From Actinomadura violacea (GTDB lineage: Bacteria; Actinomycetota; Actinomycetes; Streptosporangiales; Streptosporangiaceae), in NCBI RefSeq assembly GCF_017573465.1, contig NZ_JAGEPF010000024.1, positions 62,001 through 126,000 of the forward strand: a stretch of 64,000 bases of DNA, written 5' to 3'. Of this stretch, positions 24,317 to 31,647 are shown one piece after another. The translations under genes and the position numbers were made by a program. The notes under the pieces are model-generated. The model was not told the DNA's origin. It was given only the letters and a program-made list of their open reading frames with translations, and did no database searches. Within the stretch, counting starts at the first letter, position 1, and each line of letters starts with the position of its first letter.

Positions 24317-24796
24317 TCAACACCCCCCTTCCGAACACCGAAAGCAGGGTGACACCACGTACACGCCGACCCGCGGTCCCGGCTCCCGCTCCACCCCGAC
24401 GAGCCGCGCCCCGTACCCCGGGTCTCCCGACTCGATCACCACCTCGGACTCCGGCCCATCGGTCGCGCTCAACGTGCGCCAGCCCGCCGCCACCAGCCGA
24501 TCCCGCACGTGACCGATCAGCGAGGCGGGCGACGTCCCCGACGGCAGGTCGGCGTAACCGATGTACATCATCACGTACGGGCTGTAGTCGAGGTACCAGA
24601 GCTCTCCGGACCGTTCAGGCTCTGCCGGGACGACCGGAGAGACGTCGACGCCGCACGGTTGAGGGCCGACCTCACCGGGCGCCTTGTTCAACTCCGCCCG
24701 CCCGGCCAGGCTGTCCGCGATCACCGTCACCAACTCACCCACCCGCGCCGCCGCCACCCTCGGAGACTCGGCCCGCAGACCCCCTGCCTCAGGCAT
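24317..24796 (-). CDS. hypothetical protein, coupled to the upstream lipoprotein
   Basis: The 159-residue protein starts MPEAGGLRAESPRVAAARV and has no signal peptide or membrane helix. The core (LWYLDYSPYVMMYIGYADL ... SLIGHVRDRLVAAGWRTL) resembles small alpha/beta proteins encoded next to actinobacterial lipoproteins. The C-terminus holds two Cys (CFRCSEGGC). I do not recognise a family. Its ATG overlaps the end of the lipoprotein gene by 8 nt (ATGCCTGA), so the two are translationally coupled and likely function together. A longer frame to 24874 is rejected because it lies inside the lipoprotein coding region. Confidence 0.6.
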   Translation of the reverse strand: MPEAGGLRAESPRVAAARVGELVTVIADSLAGRAELNKAPGEVGPQPCGVDVSPVVPAEPERSGELWYLDYSPYVMMYIGYADLPSGTSPASLIGHVRDRLVAAGWRTLSATDGPESEVVIESGDPGYGARLVGVEREPGPRVGVYVVSPCFRCSEGGC

Positions 24797-25325
24797 CGGG
24801 ATGCCGATAACAGTCGGTCTGCAAGTTCGCGTAGACGGTGCGGCCGCCGCGGCCATCGGGCGTATCAAAAGCACTCAGGTGCACGCCCTGCTTTCCGGCC
24901 TCGACCCCCGACACGATGCCCGCCGTGTTATGCGATTCCCCGGCTTTCCAGCCGGCGCCCGCTTGCAGGTTTCGCACGAGTGCGTCATATAGCGACCGAG
25001 CCTGCGCCTGCTCCTGCACCGGCACGACAACGGAGACACCGAACTCGAACTGATCATAATCGATCTTCCACGGGTCATCTTCCCGCATTTTCACCTTCTT
25101 CTTCTTTCGCCAGTCCTCGTAGCACGGCCGGGCCTTCGTCCCGCTGTCGGAGACAGGCTTCGCGGTCAGCGCTCGCAGCATCTCCTGGTGGAGGCGCTCA
25201 ACTCTGTCACCGACCTCCCTGGGATCCCTTTTCGGATACTTCCCGGTCGCCGCACATCCCGACACGACCGACACGGCACAGGCAGTGATCAGAGCACCAT
25301 TGACAATCAGAAGAACTTTTGCCAC
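24789..25325 (-). CDS. putative lipoprotein
   Basis: The 178-residue protein has a lipoprotein signal: a hydrophobic stretch LLIVNGALITACAVSVV ending in lipobox VSGC (Cys at about residue 24). The mature part contains a Lys-rich patch (WRKKKKVKMRED) and a segment VSVVVPVQEQAQARSLYDALV. No known family recognised. Start: GTG at 25325 with AGAAGGAAAC upstream, overlapping the end of the DUF1023 gene by 19 nt; a TTG at 25328 is possible. The order WXG-like, DUF1023 hydrolase, lipoprotein, partner protein suggests one operon with an envelope or secretion-related role, by inference from position only. Confidence 0.65.
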   Translation of the reverse strand: MAKVLLIVNGALITACAVSVVSGCAATGKYPKRDPREVGDRVERLHQEMLRALTAKPVSDSGTKARPCYEDWRKKKKVKMREDDPWKIDYDQFEFGVSVVVPVQEQAQARSLYDALVRNLQAGAGWKAGESHNTAGIVSGVEAGKQGVHLSAFDTPDGRGGRTVYANLQTDCYRHPDA

Positions 25326-27062
25326 CAAGTTTCCTTCTTCTCTCCCGGACCGCCGTCACCATAAAAAGTGGGATCATTGTTCGGGTCGTTGTCGGCGTAG
25401 GTGCCTGCGATCACTCGCGCCTGCTGGTCGAGGCTCGCGCTCGGACCGGCGAAGGTATAGGGATCCCCGTCCGCGCCCCTTTCATTCCAGTAGGCGCTGT
25501 GACCATCGCCGTCCGTGATGAGCCGGTGGCCGCCGAACTCCCGATCGCTGGGGACGGTCGGCCATTCGGGTCTCGGGCCGGGAAAGAGCCCCTCGCCGCC
25601 GCCCCCGGTGGTGAACGGGCCGCCGTGCCCGGGCCGTCCGATGCTCGGGACCGGATCCCCGGACGCCTCCTGCGAGTAGACGTGCCCGGCACCGATACCG
25701 AGATCCGACGCGCGCTCGACCCGCATTCCAGGGCTCCCGGCGACCATGATGTCGTTGACCTGGAGCCTGTCACCCGGATGCCTGGCCGCCTCACCGATCA
25801 CCGTGGTGCCGTAACTGTGCCCGACCGCGGTCATGTGGCCGTTCGGATTGCCGGCGCCCGCCTGCGCCTCCCGCAGGCCGTCCACGAACCCGTTGAGCTT
25901 CGGTCCTCCGGCGTCCGCATAGTTACCGAACGGCGCGTCCTTGACGATGTCGTCGGGAGCGTCGTACCCGAGCCACGCGATGCTCGAAACGGGCCCCTTC
26001 GAGTAGATGCCTGCGGCCTCGTGCAGGTTGAAGGCTCGGTTCATGCTCTTCGGGAAGCCATCGAGGTTCTCCGTCGTCCCGGGGACGTAAACCGAGGTGT
26101 TGGTCGCTGTGTCGGGATTACCGAAAGCCACGATCGCACGACCATCGGAGCCCTTGCCGTCCCTGCGTTCGGCCTTTTCCATCGTCGTGAAGTCGAGGCC
26201 GAGGAGGTAGAGGTCTTGGCCCTTCCGCTCGTACTTCGTGATGGCGTCGTTCAGTTTGGTCAGCCGGTCGAGGCCGCGCTTCTCGAAAGGAGTAAGGCCG
26301 CCGCCCTTGGCCTGCAGTTCGGTGAGTCGGCTCTCCAGCCGGTTCCGATTGGCCTCGTTCCGGTCCTCCGACGGGATGCCGTCCATCCAGCCCACCTTCT
26401 CCGGGTAGGCGTCCATCATGAGGTGCCGTTGCTCCTCTGGAAGGTTCTTCCACCGGGCGGCGATGCCCTTCGGGTCCTTGACGCCCTTGGGCGGGATGTT
26501 GTTCTGGTCGAAGCCGGCAGTCCCGCGTCCTTCTGAAGCTGGGACAGCGGATTCCTGGCATCGAGTACCTGCGGCCCGTGCAGAGCGGCAGCGATTTCGT
26601 TGTCGGCTGCCGTGGCGTCCTTGACTGCGGCGGCCATCTCGCCTTGGAGATTCCGCGCCACCTGCTGGAGTTCCTACCAGCTCGCAAAACGGGGCGGCAG
26701 CGCCTCCGGATAGTGTATGGAGCCGTCGGGCCCGACTTTCAGGTAGTTGCCCTCCGCCTTACCGATCGCGTCGTTCAGCCGGCGCTGGGCCGCCGCGAAC
26801 TTTCCCTGCGCACTGTTGAGGACGCTGGCGATCGCCGCTCCCTCACCGGCGGACACACGGATCCGGGGCCGCACCGGCAGAAGCGCTCCCATGGCCGCTT
26901 CGGCGTCCTTCCCCTGCCACCTCGCGCCGCGCACACCTTGGAGGAACCTTTCCTGGTAGGCGTCCTCTGCCTGCTCAAGAGTTCCACCTGCTCGCGCCAG
27001 GCCCGCCAGGCGGCGTCCAGCTCGCCGATCTTCGCGTTCCGCAACTGGCCGAAGGACACCAT
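25307..27062 (-). pseudogene. broken WXG-like/DUF1023 alpha/beta hydrolase gene (two frameshifts and one in-frame TAG)
   Basis: The intact C-terminal 370 codons (25307-26419) encode a DUF1023 alpha/beta hydrolase: TAVGHSYGTTVIGEAA gives the GHSYG nucleophile elbow, followed by NDIMVAGSPG and DPVPSIGRPGHG. The N-terminal half is scattered over frames: MVSFGQLRNAKIGELDAAW (from ATG 27062), then after a shift near 26982 GVRGARWQGKDAEAAM, then TAG at 26674-26676 in the same frame followed by ELQQVARNLQGEMAA, then a second shift near 26518 into FDQNNIPPKGVKDPKG. Adding one base at each shift point and a sense codon for TAG yields one continuous protein of about 585 residues with a helical WXG-like N-domain. 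Either a decayed gene or sequence errors. Confidence 0.7.
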
Positions 27063-27064
27063 CC

Positions 27065-27353
27065 TCAGCGGACTCCCGTACGGATCTGAGCGATCCTTCT
27101 CTGGATCTCCGTCTCGGCCCACTGACGGTTCGTGGCGCTTCTCGTCACCGCATCACCGAGGAAGGCCGAGCCGTCGGAGTGCCTGCGACCACTCGGTCGA
27201 GATCCTCCGCATCGCCGCCCCGGCGGCCCAGCCTTCCCCCAAGGCCGCCGCAGCTTTGTCCGTGTCGCCAGGAAATGCCCGTGCCGCGTTGCGGACCTGC
27301 GACTCCATCTCAGGAATCGCCTTCGCCGCATTGCGCAGCGCGGTCGGATCCAT
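27065..27353 (-). pseudogene. WXG100-like protein gene with an apparent frameshift
   Basis: From ATG 27353 the frame reads MDPTALRNAAKAIPEMESQ and continues helical to GWAAGAAMRRISTEWSQAL. Near 27165-27183 the sense moves to another frame, SAFLGDAVTRSATNRQWAE, ending at the stop at 27065. Here one base too many (or two too few) separates the frames. The reconstructed product of about 95 residues is all-helical with a central GW turn like small ESX/WXG proteins that precede DUF1023 genes. Stop and the next start are separated by only 2 nt, so the pair was an operon. Frames are clear; the assignment to the WXG superfamily is by size, helicity and context. Confidence 0.55.
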
Positions 27354-27683
27354 CGCCGAGGTGCCGGCCCCTCCAGGCCCGACGCGGGGCCGGTGAGACA
27401 CGCCGTGCCGGGTTCGGTGGAGCCGGGTTGTAGGTGGTGTTAAGCAAATGGTGGATCGAGTTCTCGGTCACGCCCATGCTCCCTTTCACGTACAGGCCGA
27501 CACAGATGATGTCCAAGTGTCATGAGGCGGTCAAGTGAGTGCCGAGAAGGGCATGAGTTACCACTTATGCCGCAACACTCACATGGCAGCACCACCTGCA
27601 CGAACACTTCGGCCATGTACGCCCACGCGCGTTAGGCGCCATGAGCGCCTGTCGCGCGCACCCGGCCACTCCCCCCAGGTGCG
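27354..27683. other. intergenic region upstream of the WXG-like gene
   Basis: These 330 bp are visibly less GC-rich than the core genes. They should contain the minus-strand promoter of the WXG-like/DUF1023/lipoprotein operon. A 55-codon minus-strand frame from an ATG at 27477 exists but its ribosome site is too close and it overlaps the WXG-like start, so it is not called. No repeat or RNA structure recognised. Confidence 0.35.
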
Positions 27684-28313
27684 TCAGGGATGGACGAGAT
27701 GCTCGTTGGCCAGGGCGACGGCCTCGTCAGCGAGGTCACGGAGGCGGGGCTCACGGGCCGCTGCCGCCCGGGCCAGCCGGGCGACGTCGTCGACCCAAGC
27801 GCCGGTCGCCCGGTCCGGCGAGCCGATACGGGCGAACCCCCGGTCGATGAGGCCACGGGCATCGTCGGGACGGCGCCGCGCAACGGCCTTCACCGCGCCG
27901 ATCGCGTTCGCGAGCGCGCTGGTCGGACGCGACCACTCCCCGTCCCTGGCGCGTGCGCGCGGTTCGTCCTGGTCATAATCCTCGTCCACTGAACTCGCAC
28001 GCACCGACAGATCGAGCCGCCAGAACAGCGGGACGTCACGGAACCGCACGAAGACAAGTCGGCGCCGGTCAGAGTGAAGGAAGTCCGGATCGAAACGCAC
28101 ATCCGCCACCGGTTGCACTTCGTTCAGGACGACGCGAAGAGACTCCAAGCTCGAATTGAACCGGGCGTCAGGGACGATCCATTCCACGTCGATATCGCTG
28201 TAGGCGTCCGCCGTGCCGGCCGCGAGCGATCCCAGAAGTGCCGTGCGAGAACCGTCGCAGCTGCCTTCCAGCGCCGCCCGGACCTGAGCGGCCAGCCTGT
28301 CGCGTTCGTCCAC
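27684..28313 (-). CDS. nucleotidyltransferase-domain protein
   Basis: The 209-residue protein has the pol-beta-type nucleotidyltransferase signature GSLAAGTADAYSDIDVEW (about residues 24-41; GS plus the two metal aspartates of DxD), followed by a third acidic strand region (FWRLDLSVRAS). The C-terminal half is helical (ALANAIGAVKAVARRRP; RLRDLADEAVALANEHLV). It resembles the stand-alone aminoglycoside/lincosamide or MNT-like nucleotidyltransferases; a HEPN partner is not seen beside it, so a toxin-antitoxin reading has no support. GTG at 28313 has GGGGGA 6 nt upstream. It lies just downstream of the HNH gene terminator and has its own start region. Confidence 0.78.
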   Translation of the reverse strand: MDERDRLAAQVRAALEGSCDGSRTALLGSLAAGTADAYSDIDVEWIVPDARFNSSLESLRVVLNEVQPVADVRFDPDFLHSDRRRLVFVRFRDVPLFWRLDLSVRASSVDEDYDQDEPRARARDGEWSRPTSALANAIGAVKAVARRRPDDARGLIDRGFARIGSPDRATGAWVDDVARLARAAAAREPRLRDLADEAVALANEHLVHP

Positions 28314-28381
28314 GCAGATCCCCCGTCCAGACCGTTGATGCAGCCCACCGTAACCAGCCGTCTCACTCAATGCCCGCGCCT

Positions 28382-28415
28382 CCAGGCCGCACTCCGGGCT
28401 TGGAGTACGGCCTGG
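28382..28415 (-). terminator. terminator hairpin after the HNH gene
   Basis: CCAGGCCG and ACTCC pair with GGAGT and CGGCCTGG (14-nt arms, one C/A mismatch, 6-nt loop GGGCTT) starting 6 bp beyond the HNH gene stop. Confidence 0.65.
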
Positions 28416-28420
28416 CGCCA

Positions 28421-29671
28421 TCAGGCAGCCCAATCGAAGCCGCTCGGCGGACTGGTAGCGCGAGGCACCGCCGCATCCGGTGGCGGAAGTAGCCGGTAGA
28501 CGTAGCGCCCGTCTTGATCTTTGGCGATGTGGATCTGATTGGGGCTGGTGTGCTTGAACCGGTTGTGCCATCCGCAGGTGAGGGCGAGTTGATCGATGTC
28601 GGTGGGTGACCTACCGAGTGCCCATCCGCCGACATGGTCCACTTCGCACAGCGTCCCGGGGGTTTCGCATTCGCGTACCGCGCAGGTTGGATAGAGGGTT
28701 TCCAACACCTGGCGTTGGGCTGCGGAGGCGAACCGTTCCCGGTGGCCCAGGTAGAGCGGGGTGTTGCCTCGTCCCAGCAGGAGGGGTGACACTCCGGCGG
28801 CGAGAGCGATGCGGCGGGCTTGGGCGGCGGGGATCGGTGTCCCGTCGGTGAGGCGGGCCGGAGCATTGCCGCCGGTCAGCGTCTCAAGGTCGCAGATCAC
28901 GGTGACCTTGGTGGCCTTGTGCCCGCCCGACAGGACGCTGGACAGGGCCGCTGCGGTGCGCTCGCTCACGTCCCGGCGGTCGTCGGGCCCGGCCGGCTTG
29001 GCCAGCGGAGCGAGGGTGCCGTCCCAGATCGCGGCGTCCTCGGGGTTCAGCCAGCCTTTGATGTAGCGGCCGCCGTCGAGTGAACGCGTGGTGGTGATCC
29101 ACGACTTGTCGTAGCCGTGCTTGGTGTCTGCGTCGGGGGCGTCCTCTGTGCCGTCGCGTTCGGCGATGACGTCGCGGATGCGTTGCCCGAACGGGGCGAC
29201 CTTCCCGGCGGAGAAGCCCTGGTCGGCCATGTCCAGGAGTGTGGCCTCGGCTTGCGCGCAGTCGGTGTCCTCCAGCCGTGCGACCGAGTCGGCAATCGTG
29301 GTGGCGTACCCGTAGGACAGGTCTCCGGCCGCCAGCCGCTTGGCGACCTCCGGGATCCGGTGCCGTTGGCGCGCGAGGGTCAGGCGCTCCTTGGCGCGGC
29401 TTTCTCGCATGCCGAGCTTGGAGCGGAGCCATGCCCGGGTGGAGGGATATCCCCACCGCTGCTGCTCTCCGGCGGCGTCCACCCGGCCGATGAGAGTCGC
29501 GAGCGCGCTTTCCTGCAGATCGGTGGCGGCCGCCAGAGCTTCCGTGATCTCGAGGCAGGCGGCGGCCGATTCCGGAGCTTCCCGGGCTGCGAGTTCAGCC
29601 GCGATGCTCGAGAGCGCGTTCACCAATTCCATGGTGGACGCATCATCGAGATCGACTCGGGCTGAACGCAT
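28421..29671 (-). CDS. DUF222 / HNH endonuclease domain protein (13E12 repeat family type)
   Basis: The 416-residue protein has the N-terminal helical DUF222 domain (residues about 20-300, with GYPSTRAWLRSKLGMRESRA and RLAAGDLSYGYATTIADSV) and a C-terminal HNH nuclease motif CAVRECETPGTLCEVDHVG ... LTCGWHNRFKH (about 330-385). It carries the Cys-x4-Cys and Cys/His zinc ligands and the catalytic EVDH. This is the architecture of mycobacterial 13E12 repeat proteins, genes spread in many copies and associated with REP13E12 elements. Targets are unknown. It is flanked upstream by a 30-bp palindrome and a large inverted-repeat structure and downstream by a terminator. Start at 29671; MELVNAL further in is possible. 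Confidence 0.88.
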   Translation of the reverse strand: MRSARVDLDDASTMELVNALSSIAAELAAREAPESAAACLEITEALAAATDLQESALATLIGRVDAAGEQQRWGYPSTRAWLRSKLGMRESRAKERLTLARQRHRIPEVAKRLAAGDLSYGYATTIADSVARLEDTDCAQAEATLLDMADQGFSAGKVAPFGQRIRDVIAERDGTEDAPDADTKHGYDKSWITTTRSLDGGRYIKGWLNPEDAAIWDGTLAPLAKPAGPDDRRDVSERTAAALSSVLSGGHKATKVTVICDLETLTGGNAPARLTDGTPIPAAQARRIALAAGVSPLLLGRGNTPLYLGHRERFASAAQRQVLETLYPTCAVRECETPGTLCEVDHVGGWALGRSPTDIDQLALTCGWHNRFKHTSPNQIHIAKDQDGRYVYRLLPPPDAAVPRATSPPSGFDWAA

Positions 29672-29736
29672 AGGTAAAGCATATCGCTCAACTGGACGGT
29701 TGATGGCGAGAATTGGGACGTATTGTTGTCACCTCG

Positions 29737-29766
29737 CGGATAGGTATAGCCAGCTATACCTATCCG
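29737..29766. promoter_or_regulatory. 30-bp perfect palindrome upstream of the HNH gene
   Basis: Arms of 14 bp (CGGATAGGTATAGC and its exact complement) are separated by only CA. The core is AT-rich (TATAGC...GCTATA) in very GC-rich surroundings, 65 bp upstream of the HNH gene start. It has the size and symmetry of an operator for a dimeric or tetrameric repressor, and it contains TATAGC/TATACC sequences usable as a -10. It could also be a recognition site of the HNH protein itself. No regulator gene is adjacent. Confidence 0.6.
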
Positions 29767-29834
29767 GCCGACATAAGCCCCAGGAATTGCAAATCCGCGA
29801 GGGCTGGACTCGCTCCTTTGCCCCTGACGTGGGC

Positions 29835-30008
29835 GGGCGGTGGGGGCGGCGCGACCAGGCGGGGCAGGCGGAGCCTGCCCCTAACGCTGCCTCAGGGGCC
29901 GCAGAGGCTCCAAAGTCAAGGGTGGACGAAGTCCATCGCGCAGCGACGCCGAAGGCGCCCTTGACTTTGGAGGGGCGGCCCCGTACGCCAGCGCCGCCCC
30001 CACCGCCC
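29835..30008. repeat. 174-nt nested inverted-repeat element (structured RNA or mobile palindromic element)
   Basis: Four stems are perfect and properly nested. The outer stem is 18 bp (GGGCGGTGGGGGCGGCGC at 29835-29852 with 29991-30008). Inside it are a local hairpin GGGGCAGGC/GCCTGCCCC (29861-29881), an 8-bp stem GGGGCCGC/GCGGCCCC (29895-29902 with 29975-29982) and a 15-bp stem CTCCAAAGTCAAGGG (29908-29922 with 29958-29972) closing a 35-nt loop. That is 50 bp of perfect pairing in a cruciform-like multibranch fold with no coding potential. It lies between the 3' end of the SCO6745 gene and the HNH gene promoter region. Confidence 0.7.
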
Positions 30009-30035
30009 GAAATCCGATCGCCCGAAATCCGATCG
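30006..30035. repeat. 15-bp tandem repeat
   Basis: CCCGAAATCCGATCG occurs twice without a gap (30006-30020, 30021-30035), followed by a degenerate third unit starting CCCAAGAACCAATCA. It overlaps the right outer arm of the structured element. Confidence 0.6.
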
Positions 30036-30086
30036 CCCAAGAACCAATCACCCTCGAACCCGAAAAACCGCCACCGACAAGAAGAC

Positions 30087-31028
30087 CTAGAGTCGCCCGT
30101 AATCGTAATTCATGCCGATTCCGAGCGTGCTCTGCATCGGAAGGAGCCCGGTACCGACGATATCGAGAACGATGGGCATCAGCAGATCCGCCAACTCCTT
30201 CACCTCAACGGACGCGAGCAGATCCCACGGACCGGCGGCGAGTTCGTCGGTCTGCTTCTCGATCGCGGCGCGAACCCGAACCCCCTCTTCCGTCGCACGC
30301 ACTTCACCGGCGCGCCCACTTTCCCCGTCCCGAACACCGCCAGCCGCTTCTTCTTTGGCGTGTACCAGACCGCGGGCGGTGAGGCGGTCCCGGGCGGCGG
30401 CCCATTGCTCGACGGTCCATTGCCGGCTGGCGAAGACGTCGACGGGAGCGGCCCCGACCGCCGCATGCGAGACGAGCGACTCGATGGGTCCGATGTCGTG
30501 AGCATGCAGCGCCGCGATGTGCCCGTCTCCCCGATGCTCCCGCAGGATGGTGGCGGCCTGCCACAGCACCAGGTGCGGCTCGTCCGGCCAGGGCAGCGCG
30601 GCGTTGGCGGCGGCCATCGGACGGCCCGCCATATCTGCCGCCTCGGCGACACGGCGCGCAGTCCGGGCGGCTTGCTCGAGTTCCGGCGAGCCGATCCGAT
30701 CGCCCAGGATCCGGCGCAGCACCCGGTCCATGGCGATTCGGCGAGCGGCCAGGACCCGGCCGGGCGACGCCGTCCGCCAGGCCGGCTCCATGTAGCGCTC
30801 CACCATTGCCGGGTTGAAGCTGTAGAAGAGATCGCTCACGGTCTGCGCGTCCACCTCCCCCAGCGGAGCGGCTCGGTAGGGAAAGTAGCTCGGCCACCGC
30901 TCGTCGACGGCATATCCCAAGGCCGCGGCCTCTTCGGAGGCCTCGGGCGCGTAGTAAAGAACGGCATGGACGGGCTCCAGGAGCTGCCACATCTGCCGGA
31001 CGGTGCTCAAGTCATGTGTCATGCCCAT
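30087..31028 (-). CDS. SCO6745 family protein
   Basis: The 313-residue protein begins with a helical domain in which VHAVLYYAPEASEEAAALGY is the family signature, followed by YFPYRAAPLGEVDAQTV. It is all-helical with a winged-helix-like C-terminal part (WTVEQWAAARDRLTARGLV). Members are annotated only as SCO6745 family; some are named by chance as hydroxylases but no catalytic residues are evident. A regulatory or ligand-binding role is a guess. GAGGTG precedes the ATG at 31028. Two imperfect palindromic direct repeats lie in its promoter, so it is probably regulated. It is separated from the HNH gene by the nested inverted repeats. Confidence 0.62.
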   Translation of the reverse strand: MGMTHDLSTVRQMWQLLEPVHAVLYYAPEASEEAAALGYAVDERWPSYFPYRAAPLGEVDAQTVSDLFYSFNPAMVERYMEPAWRTASPGRVLAARRIAMDRVLRRILGDRIGSPELEQAARTARRVAEAADMAGRPMAAANAALPWPDEPHLVLWQAATILREHRGDGHIAALHAHDIGPIESLVSHAAVGAAPVDVFASRQWTVEQWAAARDRLTARGLVHAKEEAAGGVRDGESGRAGEVRATEEGVRVRAAIEKQTDELAAGPWDLLASVEVKELADLLMPIVLDIVGTGLLPMQSTLGIGMNYDYGRL

Positions 31029-31044
31029 CTTTCATCACCTCGAA

Positions 31045-31105
31045 CTTGTCAGTGACTAGATTCGCGTCCAGCTTCACCCCGGACCGGCATCTTGTCAATG
31101 TCTAG
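31045..31105. promoter_or_regulatory. two operator-like repeats upstream of the SCO6745 family gene
   Basis: CTTGTCAGTGACTAG (31045-31059) and CTTGTCAATGTCTAG (31091-31105) match at 13 of 15 positions, 46 bp apart, and each is itself an imperfect palindrome (CTTGTCA with TGACTAG or TGTCTAG). They lie 17 and 63 bp upstream of the ATG on the minus strand. The layout suggests binding of a MarR- or TetR-sized dimer. Confidence 0.55.
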
Positions 31106-31123
31106 TTCGGAAGGTTCAGAGAA

Positions 31124-31642
31124 TCAGGCACCCTCAGCCCCCAACGCGCGACGAAGAAGCACCCAGACGTCATCCACGTACACGAGGCGACGCAGCAGAA
31201 CCCGCCGGTACGTGACGGGGAAGCGGAAAGAGGCCCGCTCCCCCGTCCGGTGCTCGACGAGAACGCGGACCTCACCGTCCAGAACAGGCAGTTCGCGGGC
31301 GACGAGGCCCACCAGCACGCCGAGCCCGCCCCAGGTACGGGATGGCAGCGCATCTCCGTAGACGAGGGCGGCGCAACGGCAAGTACGAGCCTTCGCATGG
31401 ACGGCAGGCCAGAAGGAGTGCTCGCCCCTCAGCCGGTCCCAGTCCACACCGAGTTCCTCATGCGCGGGCCTTCGCACATGGGCTCGCGTCTCCGCCCCTG
31501 TCGCAGAGGCGTCACAGACGATCCATCGCAGCGGGACACCACGAAAACGCGTCCACTCCTTCTGGGCCGCCCTCAGAGCGGCGCGCAGCACAGAGACGAC
31601 GTCAGCCCTGGCGTCTACGGAGAAGGCGTCCAGCCCCTGCAC
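31124..31642 (-). CDS. hypothetical protein
   Basis: The 172-residue protein is soluble, starting VQGLDAFSVDARADVVSVLRAALRA. It continues with an alpha/beta core: PLRWIVCDASATGAE, a central region with Cys-Arg-Cys (ARTCRCAALVYG), and a strand-rich end (GEVRVLVEHRTGERASFRFP). No family recognised. The frame requires the GTG at 31642, 5 bp after the thymidine phosphorylase stop; an ATG at 31647 is out of frame. It may be the last gene of the deoA transcript. Codon use is ordinary high GC. Confidence 0.5.
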   Translation of the reverse strand: MQGLDAFSVDARADVVSVLRAALRAAQKEWTRFRGVPLRWIVCDASATGAETRAHVRRPAHEELGVDWDRLRGEHSFWPAVHAKARTCRCAALVYGDALPSRTWGGLGVLVGLVARELPVLDGEVRVLVEHRTGERASFRFPVTYRRVLLRRLVYVDDVWVLLRRALGAEGA

Positions 31643-31647
31643 AACAT

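Noticed and set aside
27310..27477. Possible 55-residue gene starting MGVTENSIHHLL on the minus strand
   Set aside because: The purine-rich site is too close to the ATG, the second half is Arg/Pro noise, and it overlaps the better-supported WXG-like start.
27684..28313. MNT/HEPN toxin-antitoxin system
   Set aside because: The nucleotidyltransferase has no HEPN-type partner on either side; neighbour genes are an HNH protein and a terminator.
29835..30008. Retron or group II intron RNA
   Set aside because: No reverse transcriptase gene in the window and no msr/msd or domain V signature; only stems are seen.
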